A stretch of 64,000 nt of DNA from Blautia sp. (GTDB lineage Bacteria; Bacillota; Clostridia; Lachnospirales; Lachnospiraceae). Positions 18,451 through 27,793 of this stretch are shown here, in pieces. Below the pieces are notes generated by a model. It was not told the DNA's origin and ran no database searches. It was given only the letters and a program-made list of their open reading frames with translations. Each line of letters begins with the position of its first letter. The stretch's first letter is position 1. Where the stretch lies: positions 41,610 through 105,609 of the forward strand of contig JAMPFM010000003.1 in assembly GCA_023664455.1 (NCBI GenBank), in the 5' to 3' direction. A program made the position numbers and the translations under genes.

Positions 18451-19320
18451 ATGGATGGAATTAACGGAAAAACGAGAACCTGCGGACTGATTGGAAATCC
18501 GGTGGAACACACACTTTCGCCGGTGATTCACAATACACTGGCGCAAAGATGCGGACATCATCTGGTTTATGTCCCCTTTCTGGTGGACAAGGGAAGGCTG
18601 GAAGATGCGCTAAAGGGTGCGTATGCACTGAATATTCTGGGAATGAACGTGACGGTTCCTTATAAGACTGAGGTTATGCAGTATCTGGAAGAGGTAGATT
18701 CGCTTGCCGCTAAGATTGGCGCAGTCAATACGCTGGTCCGCACGGAAAAAGGGTATAAGGGCTACAATACGGACATGACCGGGCTGTACCGGGCGATGGT
18801 GAGCGAGGGCATCCGTATTGAAGGGGAAGAAATTATCCTGCTTGGCGCAGGTGGCGCGGCAAGGGCAGTGGCGTATTTATGCGGCGAAAAAGGCGCCGCC
18901 AGGGTCTATCTGCTAAACCGCACGTTAGAAAAGGCAAAGCAGGTGGCAAACGAAGTCAATACAGCGTTTTCTAGAGAACTCATCGTGCCCATGCTGCTTT
19001 CCGATTATCCGAAACTGCCGGATGGGAAATTTCTGGCGATTCAGGGAACTTCCGTAGGGCTTGCCCCCCACGATGGGGAGGCTGTCATAGAGGATATTGC
19101 TTTTTATCAGAAACTGCATACGGGATTTGACTTGATTTACAAACCTTATACGACGCGCTTCATGCAGCTTGCAAAAGAAGCCGGCGCGGCGGCTTATAAC
19201 GGCTTAAAGATGCTGCTGTATCAGGGCGTGATTGCTTATGAGCTCTGGAACCAGGTGGAAATCGGGGAAGAGGAAGCAGAGTTCGTCTATGAAAAGATGC
19301 GCCGGGAAATGGGACTGTAA
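18451..19320 (+). CDS. aroE: Shikimate dehydrogenase (NADP)
   Basis: Reduces 3-dehydroshikimate to shikimate in aromatic amino-acid synthesis. N-terminal substrate domain with GNPVEHTLSPVIHN, the catalytic lysine in NVTVPYK, and GAVNT and YNTDMTG; Rossmann domain with LGAGGAARAVAY. ATG 18451 is chosen for the family N-terminus (MDGINGKTRTCGLIG) with AAAAGG about 10 bases upstream; a longer frame to 18412 adds 13 atypical residues. It forms a short pathway run with aroK and aroQ. Confidence 0.95.
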   Translation: MDGINGKTRTCGLIGNPVEHTLSPVIHNTLAQRCGHHLVYVPFLVDKGRLEDALKGAYALNILGMNVTVPYKTEVMQYLEEVDSLAAKIGAVNTLVRTEKGYKGYNTDMTGLYRAMVSEGIRIEGEEIILLGAGGAARAVAYLCGEKGAARVYLLNRTLEKAKQVANEVNTAFSRELIVPMLLSDYPKLPDGKFLAIQGTSVGLAPHDGEAVIEDIAFYQKLHTGFDLIYKPYTTRFMQLAKEAGAAAYNGLKMLLYQGVIAYELWNQVEIGEEEAEFVYEKMRREMGL

Positions 19321-19389
19321 GATAGGAAGGTAGCAAAAGACAGGCGATAGGGCAATAGGGCGATAAGTCGAAAGGAATGATACATACAT

Positions 19390-19896
19390 ATGGATAATAT
19401 TATTTTAATCGGATTTATGGGCTGCGGAAAATCCACGGTGGGCATCAAGTTATCCTATAGGCTGCGCCGCCCTGTAGAAGATACGGACAAGCTGATTGAA
19501 AAAGAAGAGGATAGGACGATTTCTGAGATTTTTAGGACAGACGGCGAGGCATATTTTCGGGATTTGGAAACGGCATGTCTAAGGAAACTGTTAAAGACGG
19601 CGAATCATCTCATTATTTCTGCGGGCGGCGGTCTGCCCCTGCGGGAAGAAAACCGGGACTTGTTAAAACGGCTTGGGATAGTGGTGTATCTGCGGGCAGA
19701 CGCGGAAACGATTTATGAGCGGTTAAAACACGATACCACAAGGCCGCTGCTGCAAGGGGATAACCCCCGTGAGAAAATAGAAGAAATGATGAAAAAACGT
19801 TCAGAATATTATGAAAAAGCATCTAATTATATCATCGATGTGGATGGGAAAGATTTTGATGCGATTCTGGATGAGATTGCCCATGCGGCGGGTTAG
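19390..19896 (+). CDS. aroK: Shikimate kinase
   Basis: Phosphorylates shikimate at the 3-position with ATP. P-loop GCGKST near residue 12, shikimate-binding DTD-like segment (EDTDKLIEKE), FRDLE and AGGGLPL, then RPLL in the adenine-binding region. 168 residues is normal. Adjacent to aroE and aroQ on the same strand. Confidence 0.95.
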   Translation: MDNIILIGFMGCGKSTVGIKLSYRLRRPVEDTDKLIEKEEDRTISEIFRTDGEAYFRDLETACLRKLLKTANHLIISAGGGLPLREENRDLLKRLGIVVYLRADAETIYERLKHDTTRPLLQGDNPREKIEEMMKKRSEYYEKASNYIIDVDGKDFDAILDEIAHAAG

Positions 19897-19913
19897 AAAA
19901 AAAGGAGGCAGGG

Positions 19914-20348
19914 ATGAAATTATTGGTTATTAACGGACCGAACCTGAATTTTCTGGGGATTCGGGAAAAAAGCGTATACGGCGTACAGGATTATGATTAT
20001 TTACTGAATATGATTGCCGAGAAAGGGCGGCAGGAAGATTGCGTTATCGAAGTGTTTCAGAGTAACCACGAGGGCGCGATTATCGACAGGATTCAGGATG
20101 CCTATTTTGACGGCACGGAAGGGATTGTGATTAATCCGGGCGCATACACCCATTACAGCTATGCAATCCGGGACGCGCTGGCGAGTATTACGGTTCCCAA
20201 GGTGGAAATCCATATTTCCAATATTATGGAGCGGGAGGAATTTCGTAAGGTATCCGTCACAGCTCCCGCCTGTGATAAACAGATTTACGGAAAGGGTTTA
20301 GACGGCTATTTGATGGCGATTGATTTCATTCTTGGTAAAAAGTTTTAG
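19914..20348 (+). CDS. aroQ: Type II 3-dehydroquinate dehydratase
   Basis: Dodecameric type II dehydroquinase converting 3-dehydroquinate to 3-dehydroshikimate. GPNLNFLGIRE with the catalytic arginine and following tyrosine (YG), QSNHEG, and NPGAYTHYS with the catalytic histidine. The usual VEVHISNI motif appears as VEIHISNI. AAGGAGG lies 7 bases upstream, 17 bases after aroK. It immediately precedes efp, an order known in Firmicutes. Confidence 0.96.
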   Translation: MKLLVINGPNLNFLGIREKSVYGVQDYDYLLNMIAEKGRQEDCVIEVFQSNHEGAIIDRIQDAYFDGTEGIVINPGAYTHYSYAIRDALASITVPKVEIHISNIMEREEFRKVSVTAPACDKQIYGKGLDGYLMAIDFILGKKF

Positions 20349-20448
20349 ACTTTTTTGGGAAAGAGGTTGAAAAAAGAGAACTTATAGTATAAACTAAATA
20401 GGAATTATAATGTGAAGAATATATGGATGAGTTTAGGAGGATTATTGT

Positions 20449-21006
20449 ATGATATCGGCAGGCGATTTCAGGAATGGTATTACGATAGAATATGAAGGGA
20501 ATGTCTATCAGATTATTGAATTTCAACATGTAAAACCCGGTAAAGGAGCAGCGTTTGTAAGGACGAAGCTGAAAAATGTTATCAACGGCGGTGTTGTTGA
20601 GAAAACCTTCAGACCTACTGAGAAATGCCCACAGGCACGGATTGATAGGAAAGATATGCAGTATTTATACGCAGACGGCGATTTATATAACTTTATGGAT
20701 ACGGAAACCTACGACCAGGTTGCGTTAAATAGCGATACGGTAGGCGATGCGTTGAAATTTGTCAAAGAGAACGAGATGGTAAAAGTTTGTTCCTATAACG
20801 GCAATGTATTTACGATTGAGCCGCCATTATTCGTAGAGCTGGAAATTACGGATACGGAGCCAGGCTTTAAGGGCGATACCGCGACAGGTGCGACCAAGCC
20901 GGCGATTGTGGAAACCGGAGCCAAAGTTATGGTACCGCTTTTTGTAAATCAGGGTGAAGTGATTAAGATTGATACGAGAACAGGGGAATATCTGTCCAGA
21001 GTATAA
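20449..21006 (+). CDS. efp: Elongation factor P
   Basis: Ribosome-binding factor that relieves stalling at polyproline. It has three beta domains: a KOW-like N-domain with the modification loop [10 protein letters not shown] and two OB-like domains ending GEYLSRV. 185 residues, normal. AGGAGG lies 7 bases upstream of the ATG. A terminator follows at 21042. Confidence 0.98.
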   Translation: MISAGDFRNGITIEYEGNVYQIIEFQHVKPGKGAAFVRTKLKNVINGGVVEKTFRPTEKCPQARIDRKDMQYLYADGDLYNFMDTETYDQVALNSDTVGDALKFVKENEMVKVCSYNGNVFTIEPPLFVELEITDTEPGFKGDTATGATKPAIVETGAKVMVPLFVNQGEVIKIDTRTGEYLSRV

Positions 21007-21041
21007 TCGATACTGTATATGAGCGTATCAGGAAGCCTATA

Positions 21042-21076
21042 AGACAATGGGATTTTTATCATCCATTGTCTTTTTG
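21042..21076 (+). terminator. Terminator after efp
   Basis: AGACAATGG (21042-21050) pairs with CCATTGTCT (21063-21071); GAT/ATC can extend the stem with one bulge. It is followed by TTTTTG. Confidence 0.85.
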
Positions 21077-21082
21077 TTTAGT

Positions 21083-21106
21083 AGGAAATTGCGCAAGCAA
21101 TTTTCT
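21083..21106 (+). repeat. GCAA-loop hairpin repeat, copy 1
   Basis: A 10-bp hairpin (AGGAAATTGC with GCAATTTTCT, one G-U pair) closed by a GCAA tetraloop, just before the ribosome site of the DUF5688 gene. A second copy at 29191-29216 has the same loop and 3' arm, with a compensated base-pair change. Confidence 0.75.
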
Positions 21107-21145
21107 TGTTAACATTGTCCGGAGAGAAGAGAAAGAGAGGACAAT

Positions 21146-22081
21146 ATGAAATTAGAACAATTTGGGCAAAAGATATGTGATGCATTAAAAGAAACTATGG
21201 GAGCGGAGTATGAAACGATATTCCGGGAAGTCATCAAGAATAACGGAGTCTGTCTTCATAGCATTGTGATTGCCGGAAAAGGGAGCAATATCTCACCGGC
21301 CATCTATATCGATGAGCTTTATGAAGAGTACGAGGCGGGCAGGGCGTTTGGCGATATCATCTATGATATCCTGTGCATTTACCAGCGTCATGCCAAGGGA
21401 ATCAACGCCCATATGGATATGGAATTTTTTACGCAGTTTGAACGTGTGAAAGACAGAATCCTGTATAAATTGATTCATCGGGATAGTAATCAGAAGTTAT
21501 TGGAGGATGTTCCACACCTTGACTGGAACGATTTGGCGCTTGTTTTTTATTATGCTTTTGAGGGCGGGCGGCTGAGCAATGCGTCCATCCTGATTAGAAA
21601 TAATCACCTGACTATGTGGAAGCAGGATGTCAACGTCGTTTATGAAAACGCCAGAAGCAATATGTTAAGGCTGCGCCCCGAAGAACTACTGCCGATTCAG
21701 CAGATTATCCGGGAAGTGATGGCGCAGGAAGGCAAAAAAGGTGCAGGGCAGGAAATACAGCTTTCTACAGGGTGCGAAGCGGCAATGAAAGGGGATTCTT
21801 TGATGTATGTGCTTAGTAACAGGCAGCGGATGTTCGGCGCGGCGACGCTTCTTTATGCCCGGTCTGTTAAGGAGCTGGCGGATAAGCTGAATAAAAACCT
21901 GATTATTCTGCCAAGCTCTATTCACGAAGTTTTACTTGTACCGGACGACGGTGTGACGGAAAAAGAATTTTTTAAAGAGATGGTAAAAGACGTAAACGAT
22001 ACGCAGGTGGAGCCGGAGGAGCGGTTGTCTTACAATGTCTACCATTATGACAGAGTTTCTGGAAAAATATCCATTTTATAA
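21146..22081 (+). CDS. DUF5688 family protein
   Basis: 311-residue soluble protein, probably of the DUF5688 family found in Lachnospiraceae (conserved features include IYIDELYEEYEAG near residue 50 and a C-terminal region on decoding a locally made value, ending in LPSSIHEVLLVPDD). Function unknown. AGAGAGGACAAT precedes the ATG. It has a GCAA-loop hairpin in its leader and is followed 25 bases later by a response regulator. The family call is from memory of the pattern. Confidence 0.7.
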   Translation: MKLEQFGQKICDALKETMGAEYETIFREVIKNNGVCLHSIVIAGKGSNISPAIYIDELYEEYEAGRAFGDIIYDILCIYQRHAKGINAHMDMEFFTQFERVKDRILYKLIHRDSNQKLLEDVPHLDWNDLALVFYYAFEGGRLSNASILIRNNHLTMWKQDVNVVYENARSNMLRLRPEELLPIQQIIREVMAQEGKKGAGQEIQLSTGCEAAMKGDSLMYVLSNRQRMFGAATLLYARSVKELADKLNKNLIILPSSIHEVLLVPDDGVTEKEFFKEMVKDVNDTQVEPEERLSYNVYHYDRVSGKISIL

Positions 22082-22106
22082 GAAAAAAAGGAGGGCGTAT
22101 CCACAA

Positions 22107-22802
22107 ATGAACAAGGAAATCCTGCTAATTGAGGACGACGACAGTCTGAATCGTGCAATCAGTTTAAAGCTATCACAAGAGGGCTACCAGGTTTATCGCG
22201 CCGAATCTGTCGGGGAAGCGGAGCTTTTATGGAAAAAGCATCCGACGCCCATGATTATCTGCGATGTGGATTTGCCGGATGGAAACGGCGTGGACTTTTG
22301 TGTGCGGATTAGGAAAGAGAGCGATGTGGTATTTTTATTTGTCACCGCGATGGATACGGAAACGGATGTGGCGAAAGGATATGCGGCGGGAGCGGACGAC
22401 TATATTACCAAGCCGTTCTATCTGACGGCGCTGATGGCCAAAGTAAATGCCATGATGAAGCGGTATGCAGGGGAAGCGGGACCGGAGCGGCTGCTTTCCG
22501 GCTCCCTGCTTTTCGATAAAGCGCAGAATCGTGTCAAAAAGGAGGACAATTATATCAGCCTGACAGCGAAAGAGCAGAGCCTGTTATCTTTTTTCCTATT
22601 AAATCCCATGCGGATATTGTCTAAGAATCAACTGTTAGAGGCAATCTGGGAAATTGACGGCGAGTTTGTGGATGATAATACCCTTGCGGTGAATATCCGG
22701 CGGCTGCGTGAAAAAATCGAGGAGGACCCGTCTCATCCCATCTATCTGAAAAATGTGCGCGGTTTAGGATATATCTGGGAGCAGACCGTCAGCAAAATGT
22801 AA
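22107..22802 (+). CDS. OmpR/PhoB-type response regulator
   Basis: Receiver domain (residues 1-115; phosphoacceptor in ICDVDLPDGNG, switch lysine in ITKPF) joined to a winged-helix DNA-binding domain ending NVRGLGYIWE. ATG 22107 is chosen because AAAAGGAGGG lies about 12 bases upstream and it gives the family N-terminus (MNKEILLIEDDD); the longer frame overlaps the DUF5688 gene. It forms an operon with the histidine kinase at 22828 and probably controls the ABC transporter behind it. Confidence 0.94.
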   Translation: MNKEILLIEDDDSLNRAISLKLSQEGYQVYRAESVGEAELLWKKHPTPMIICDVDLPDGNGVDFCVRIRKESDVVFLFVTAMDTETDVAKGYAAGADDYITKPFYLTALMAKVNAMMKRYAGEAGPERLLSGSLLFDKAQNRVKKEDNYISLTAKEQSLLSFFLLNPMRILSKNQLLEAIWEIDGEFVDDNTLAVNIRRLREKIEEDPSHPIYLKNVRGLGYIWEQTVSKM

Positions 22803-22827
22803 GAAAATCGGGAAAGGATAAGAATCA

Positions 22828-24096
22828 ATGAATCATATCATGAAAAAGGAAATTTTTAGTTTTTCTCTTTTTTTTCTGGCGATTACCGCCTTGCTTGGCG
22901 CGGCGGGTATGTTTATCATACGCGGCGCCTATCTCAATGAAATCCATACGGTTCAGAATATTGTGGGAAAAGTTGTCGTTGAATATGCGGATACGGAAAG
23001 TGCCTTTTTGGAAGCATTGGGAGATTATGACAGACAGAACGCAGAGCTTGGCGCCAAAATCCTTGCCCGCTACGGATACCATGAGTGGCAGGATATGGAA
23101 AAACAAGCGGGCTACCGGCATGTCATACAATGGCTTTTTGGCGTGCTTTCCCTGTTTCTTATTGTTTCCATTCTAAGTATCTGCCTACTCTTTTACCGCG
23201 ATACCCGTAGGAAGAAAATGCAGGAAGAGCAGATTCTGCTGCTGTTAGAAGACTGTCTATCCGGCAACTATCAGCTTATCGAGGATAGTAAGGCGCTAAA
23301 GAGACTGGATAATCCGCTTTTTGCAGACGCTCTGGGTAAGCTTGGGAAGGCGCTTAAATGGAAAACAAAACAGCTTTGGGAAGAGCATGATAATACCAAA
23401 AGTCTCGTCACCGATATATCCCATCAGTTGAAAACGCCCATCAGCGCGTTGAAAGTCTGCCTTCCACTTTATGAGGAAACAGAGAATCCGAAAGAAAAAG
23501 AAGAATTTTATGCAAGGTGCAGACTACAGATAGATAAACTGGAAATGCTGGCTGCAGCATTGGTCAATATTTCCCGTCTGGAAACCCATATCATCCGGTT
23601 ACAGCCAGTCGAAACAACGTTGTCACGCATACTGACCGAATCGGTCAATTCTGTTTATCATAAAGCGGTAAAAAAAGGAATCTCTATCGAAAATGTTTCC
23701 GAAGAAATGGATGAGCTGAATCAAATACGGCTTCTTCTGGATGAAAAATGGACGATAGAGGCGTTGGCGAATGTTTTGGACAATGCCGTTAAGTACAGCC
23801 CGGAAGGAAGCCGTGTCCAGATTCGTATCAGTAAGCTGGTTACTTATCTCAGGGTGGAAATAGAAGATGAAGGCATCGGGATTCCAAGAGAGGAACAGGG
23901 ACAGATATTCCGGCGGTTCTACCGGGGAAGCCACAAGCTGGTGCAAAAAAGCGAAGGGACAGGCGTGGGACTCTATCTGTCCCGGAAAATCCTGGAGGAA
24001 GAGAGCGGTTTTATTTTCACCCGTCCAGGAAAAGAGCAAGGCAGCGTCTTTATCGTGCAGCTTCCCATTTCATTTTACAAAAAGGACGTTTTGTAA
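22828..24096 (+). CDS. Sensor histidine kinase, HisKA type
   Basis: Membrane kinase with two membrane segments (about 8-30 and 92-118) around a roughly 60-residue external part. H-box DISHQLKTPIS with His199, N-box ANVLDNAVKYSPEG, G-boxes EGIGIP and GTGVGLYLS. 422 residues. The external domain means it is not of the intramembrane BceS type. Its stop codon lies inside the direct-repeat regulatory element in front of the ABC transporter. Confidence 0.93.
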   Translation: MNHIMKKEIFSFSLFFLAITALLGAAGMFIIRGAYLNEIHTVQNIVGKVVVEYADTESAFLEALGDYDRQNAELGAKILARYGYHEWQDMEKQAGYRHVIQWLFGVLSLFLIVSILSICLLFYRDTRRKKMQEEQILLLLEDCLSGNYQLIEDSKALKRLDNPLFADALGKLGKALKWKTKQLWEEHDNTKSLVTDISHQLKTPISALKVCLPLYEETENPKEKEEFYARCRLQIDKLEMLAAALVNISRLETHIIRLQPVETTLSRILTESVNSVYHKAVKKGISIENVSEEMDELNQIRLLLDEKWTIEALANVLDNAVKYSPEGSRVQIRISKLVTYLRVEIEDEGIGIPREEQGQIFRRFYRGSHKLVQKSEGTGVGLYLSRKILEEESGFIFTRPGKEQGSVFIVQLPISFYKKDVL

Positions 24097-24124
24097 GCTA
24101 TTTGTAAGATAAGACTTTTATAAT
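24090..24124 (+). promoter_or_regulatory. Response-regulator direct repeat and promoter of the ABC transporter
   Basis: TTTGTAAG occurs at 24090-24097 and 24101-24108, an 11-base period typical of tandem OmpR-family half-sites, 10 bases before TATAAT (24119-24124). The repeat replaces a -35 element, as at activator-dependent promoters. Confidence 0.65.
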
Positions 24125-24158
24125 ATAGTTCCGAAGAGACTGTAAGGAGGAATGTATT

Positions 24159-24833
24159 ATGAGTATCGTATTGGAAACAAAAGCATTGTGCAAATATTAC
24201 CGTTCAGACGAGAACCTTGTGAAAGCGGTGGATGGGATTGATTTGGCGATAAAACAGGGGGAATTTGTGACGATTGTGGGGAAATCCGGGAGCGGCAAAT
24301 CGACGCTGCTGCATCTTTTGGGCGGACTGGATAACCCCACTTCCGGCGAAGTTTTTCTAAACGGCAGGAATATCGCCGGCTATTCCGAGGAACAGCTTGC
24401 CGAAACGCGCAGAAGGGAAATCGGTTTTATTTTTCAGGCGTTTAATCTGGTTCCTTCTTTAAATGTATGGGAAAATACCGTGCTTGCGCTGGGGCTTGAT
24501 GGCAGAAAGGTGGATGAAGCATATATTAAGGAAATTCTTACCACGCTTGGCATGGAAGAAAAAGTGAAAAACCTTCCGAATACTTTGTCAGGCGGGCAGC
24601 AGCAGCGGACGGCGATTGCCAGGGCGATTGCGGCGAAACCGTCCATCATTCTTGCGGATGAGCCAACTGGAAATCTGGATTCTAAAACCGGGGACGAAGT
24701 CATGTCCCTTCTGAAACTTTCTGCAAAAAAATACGGGCAGACGCTGGTGGTCATTACCCATAATGAAGAGATTGCGCAGATGGCGGATAGGACGATTGTC
24801 CTGGAAGATGGCAAAATTCTGCGGACTGTGTAG
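24159..24833 (+). CDS. ABC transporter ATP-binding protein (MacB/LolD type)
   Basis: Cytoplasmic ATPase of an FtsX-type exporter. Walker A GKSGSGKST, Q-loop IFQAFNLVPSLNV, signature LSGGQQQR, Walker B ILADEP, H-loop VITHN. 224 residues. AAGGAGG before the ATG. It works with the permease 9 bases downstream. Confidence 0.95.
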   Translation: MSIVLETKALCKYYRSDENLVKAVDGIDLAIKQGEFVTIVGKSGSGKSTLLHLLGGLDNPTSGEVFLNGRNIAGYSEEQLAETRRREIGFIFQAFNLVPSLNVWENTVLALGLDGRKVDEAYIKEILTTLGMEEKVKNLPNTLSGGQQQRTAIARAIAAKPSIILADEPTGNLDSKTGDEVMSLLKLSAKKYGQTLVVITHNEEIAQMADRTIVLEDGKILRTV

Positions 24834-24842
24834 GGGGGTGAG

Positions 24843-27302
24843 ATGATGCAAACCATTAAGGCGCTTGCCAAAAGCAGAATCCGATATCATAAAAGCCGCA
24901 CCCTTCTGACGGCGACAGCGATTATGCTGACTGCCATGTTACTGATGGGGCTTGGCACTTCCGCAGCAGGGCTCTTAGATGTGAACAAACAGCAGGCGAA
25001 GGCGGACGGAAACGTCCATGCCATTTTTTCAGGCTTAAACCAACGGCAGATAGAGATGCTGGGAAATCATATGGACGTGGAAGCGGTAGAAGTCAGTGAA
25101 TTGTTTGCCACAGTGGAATATGGAAAAATGAATGGTTATCTGAATGTGGGGAAATCAATAAAAGAGGGGATTTACCATCGGCTCGGCAATGTGATAGAGG
25201 GACATGAGGCCACTTTGGCGGACGAAATCTGCGGACCGAAAGCTTTTTTTGAGCGGATGGATGTGGAACCGGTTATCGGCAATAAAATCACGGTTTCCTT
25301 CCGCCCCCACGGGAAAGGGACTATCCAGACGAGGGAATTTACAATCTGCGGATTCGTATCCCAGAACGATATAGCCGGGTTAGATATCAGTGATACCCGC
25401 ATTATCTATAGCGCCAATGTTTCTGAGGCTTTGGCAAAAGAGTATTTGGCAGAAGAAGAGCGCGAATACAGGGCAAATATACGGGTTTACGGCGAAGAAG
25501 AACTGAAGTTTGATGAGATAATGGCAAAAATCGAGACCGTGGCAGAAAATATCGGTTATGACAAAAAGAATATCACGATTAACAGTCAGTATCTTTATAC
25601 GATGACGGATCCGGGGACGGAAACCATACAGATTGTCGGAGCCATAGCGTTTCTGGTAGTGTTTTTCGCAGGTATGGTGATTTACAGCATCTACTATGTC
25701 AGTGTGATTACGGACGTCCAGGAAATCGGGAAGCTGAAAGCGCTGGGGGCATCCAGAAAGCAGATAAAAAAACTATTTCTGACAGAAGGAATGCGTATCA
25801 CGGTTTTTGCAATGCCTCTTGGGTTATTTCTTGGCTATCTGCTTCCCGCACTGGCGCTGCCCATGATTATGCGCAGACTGAATGAGGAAATTGTCACGCT
25901 TGCCCGGATAGGACAGATTCATATGTTTTCCCTGCCGGTGCTTTTGCTGGCAGCGGCGGCGGTGTTATTTACCGTATATTTATCCCTTTTAAAGCCCATG
26001 CGGATGGCTGCCAGGATTTCCCCTGTAGAAGCGATGCGCTATCAGGAAAGCAGCCAAAAAGGAAAGCTGAGAAAGGGCAGCAGAAGCGTCAATGTCTTCC
26101 GGTTATGCGTGGCCAATCTGTGGCAGAATAAGAAGCGGACGATTGTCACTATGCTGACGATGGGACTTAGCAGCGTGCTGTTCATATGCCTTGCAGTGGT
26201 ATTAGGCAGTATGCGGGCAGAGGATATGGCCAGAAGGAATATTAGAAGAGACGATTTCAGATTGAGTATGGATTTTTCCCAGAATGATAAGGAGTACCCG
26301 GAAAAGAATCTGAATTTGCTGCAGCAGCAGGACTTGTTCGGGGAAGCGCTTATGACAGCAATCGAAGAAATCGACGGCGTAACAGGTGTGAAGAGGGATA
26401 AACAAGTATTGGTCGGTTCCGAATATCCCAGTGAGGTTTTCAAGGATGGAAGCCGCGTTACCATGTTCTGTATGGATAGGGAACAGGCGGATGAATATCA
26501 AAAGGTCGCAGCGCGGGGAACGATAGATTACGATACGCTGGTAAAAGAGTGCGGCGTAATGGTGGCGACGGATATCTTTTTTGACGAGTATGGTTTCAGC
26601 ATCGGCGATATGCTGCCGCTTACCATCTATGATGGCGACAGACAGATTCCTTTTAGCGTCAAAATCATGGGAACGGTGGATATAGGAGTTACCGGATGGT
26701 TCGGGCTGCCCGAAGAATTATGGGACAGTCTCGATTTAGAGTATGATGCCACGACGGATTTATATATTGCCGCAGAGAAGGAAAAGTACGAGGAAGTGAA
26801 AAGTGCGTTACAGGAAATAACGGATGAGAGGGATGTTTTCGTACTCTATTCGATGGATGAGGAAATGCGGCTGGGCAAAATGCAGGTCAATCTGGTGAAA
26901 TATCCGATGTATATGATTTTAATCATGATTGCAGTTATCAGTTTCATGAATTTAATCAATACCATGATTACGAGCATTATTACCAGAAAACGGGAACTTG
27001 GCGTTCTGCAGGCAATCGGATTATCCGACAGACAGCTCATAAAAATGCTTGCGGGGGAAGGAATGGTATTTACCATAGGAGCGCTTACACTTTCTTTGAC
27101 GCTTGGCAATCTGCTGGGTTATCTGGCATATGAATGGGCAAAAGAAAATCACTTTATGAGTCTGCAGAGCTATCATTACCCGTTTGTGGAAACCATCTTA
27201 CTTTCCCTGGTGTTAATCTTAGGACAGTTGGGCGTTACATGGTTTCTGGCAGGACGCGTGCGTAAAGAAAGCCTGATTGATAGAATCAGGAGCGGGGAAT
27301 AG
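24843..27302 (+). CDS. ABC transporter permease with two FtsX domains
   Basis: 819-residue permease: N-terminal membrane segment (about 19-41), a large external domain, three further segments (about 260-395) in the first FtsX domain, then a second segment-domain-three-segment unit (from about 425) ending in the second FtsX domain (about 690-800). The duplicated organisation fits MacB/YtrF-like exporters of peptides or lipids, but the cargo cannot be read from sequence. ATG ATG start: 24843 or 24846. Likely regulated by the two-component system upstream; sequence after it contains an imperfect GC-rich hairpin at about 27350. Confidence 0.9.
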   Translation: MMQTIKALAKSRIRYHKSRTLLTATAIMLTAMLLMGLGTSAAGLLDVNKQQAKADGNVHAIFSGLNQRQIEMLGNHMDVEAVEVSELFATVEYGKMNGYLNVGKSIKEGIYHRLGNVIEGHEATLADEICGPKAFFERMDVEPVIGNKITVSFRPHGKGTIQTREFTICGFVSQNDIAGLDISDTRIIYSANVSEALAKEYLAEEEREYRANIRVYGEEELKFDEIMAKIETVAENIGYDKKNITINSQYLYTMTDPGTETIQIVGAIAFLVVFFAGMVIYSIYYVSVITDVQEIGKLKALGASRKQIKKLFLTEGMRITVFAMPLGLFLGYLLPALALPMIMRRLNEEIVTLARIGQIHMFSLPVLLLAAAAVLFTVYLSLLKPMRMAARISPVEAMRYQESSQKGKLRKGSRSVNVFRLCVANLWQNKKRTIVTMLTMGLSSVLFICLAVVLGSMRAEDMARRNIRRDDFRLSMDFSQNDKEYPEKNLNLLQQQDLFGEALMTAIEEIDGVTGVKRDKQVLVGSEYPSEVFKDGSRVTMFCMDREQADEYQKVAARGTIDYDTLVKECGVMVATDIFFDEYGFSIGDMLPLTIYDGDRQIPFSVKIMGTVDIGVTGWFGLPEELWDSLDLEYDATTDLYIAAEKEKYEEVKSALQEITDERDVFVLYSMDEEMRLGKMQVNLVKYPMYMILIMIAVISFMNLINTMITSIITRKRELGVLQAIGLSDRQLIKMLAGEGMVFTIGALTLSLTLGNLLGYLAYEWAKENHFMSLQSYHYPFVETILLSLVLILGQLGVTWFLAGRVRKESLIDRIRSGE

Positions 27303-27582
27303 AATATTGCAAATTGAGCGAAAGGCATAATTATTTAGAAGTTTCTGAAATCCCTGCGCCCTAAAACGGCGTGGGGATAAAAATAAAATTTTTATAAACT
27401 TTTTAGAAAAAATGTTTTTCTTAGATTTTCCATACAATCCTATCCTATTGTTTTTTCGAGTGATTTTCTTTAAAATTTCCTTATTTTTCCAGTATTTTCG
27501 GAAATAAAACAGTATGCCCGGCGCAGAGTATGGAAAATTTTATTCAATTTTTCCGGTAATTTTTTCTTATGATTTTGATTAC
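27303..27582. other. AT-rich intergenic region before tRNA-Arg
   Basis: No gene was seen. It holds one imperfect GC hairpin near 27349-27378 (GCGCC with GGCG and ATCCC with GGGGAT), which may end the permease transcript, and otherwise A/T runs. Confidence 0.5.
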
Positions 27583-27611
27583 TAGACAATATTGTCTGCT
27601 TGTGTTATGAT
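27583..27611 (+). promoter_or_regulatory. Promoter of tRNA-Arg, with palindrome over the -35
   Basis: TAGACA (27583-27588), 17 bases, then TATGAT (27606-27611). A perfect 14-bp palindrome (AGACAATATTGTCT, 27584-27597) overlaps the -35. Confidence 0.5.
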
Positions 27612-27643
27612 AATCAAGATGATGTAATAAATTTGTAATATAT

Positions 27644-27715
27644 GCACCCGTAGTCTAACGGATAGAACGTAGGCCTCCGACGCCTTTGATGCAGGTTCGA
27701 TTCCTGTCGGGTGCA
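27644..27715 (+). tRNA. tRNA-Arg (anticodon CCG)
   Basis: Acceptor GCACCCG pairs perfectly with CGGGTGC, discriminator A, no encoded CCA. T arm GCAGG-TTCGATT-CCTGT. The anticodon loop is CTCCGAC, giving anticodon CCG at 27677-27679, which reads CGG. The D stem is G-C, U-A, one C-A mismatch and a U-G pair, weaker than usual, and the outermost anticodon-stem pair is U-U. The fold is otherwise complete. Confidence 0.9.
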
Positions 27716-27793
27716 TTTGCATCATCGCTTTTATATTTAAGAAAGGTTGAGGTTATGAGTCATACGTCAAATAACAATAAAGGAGATTCGCTT

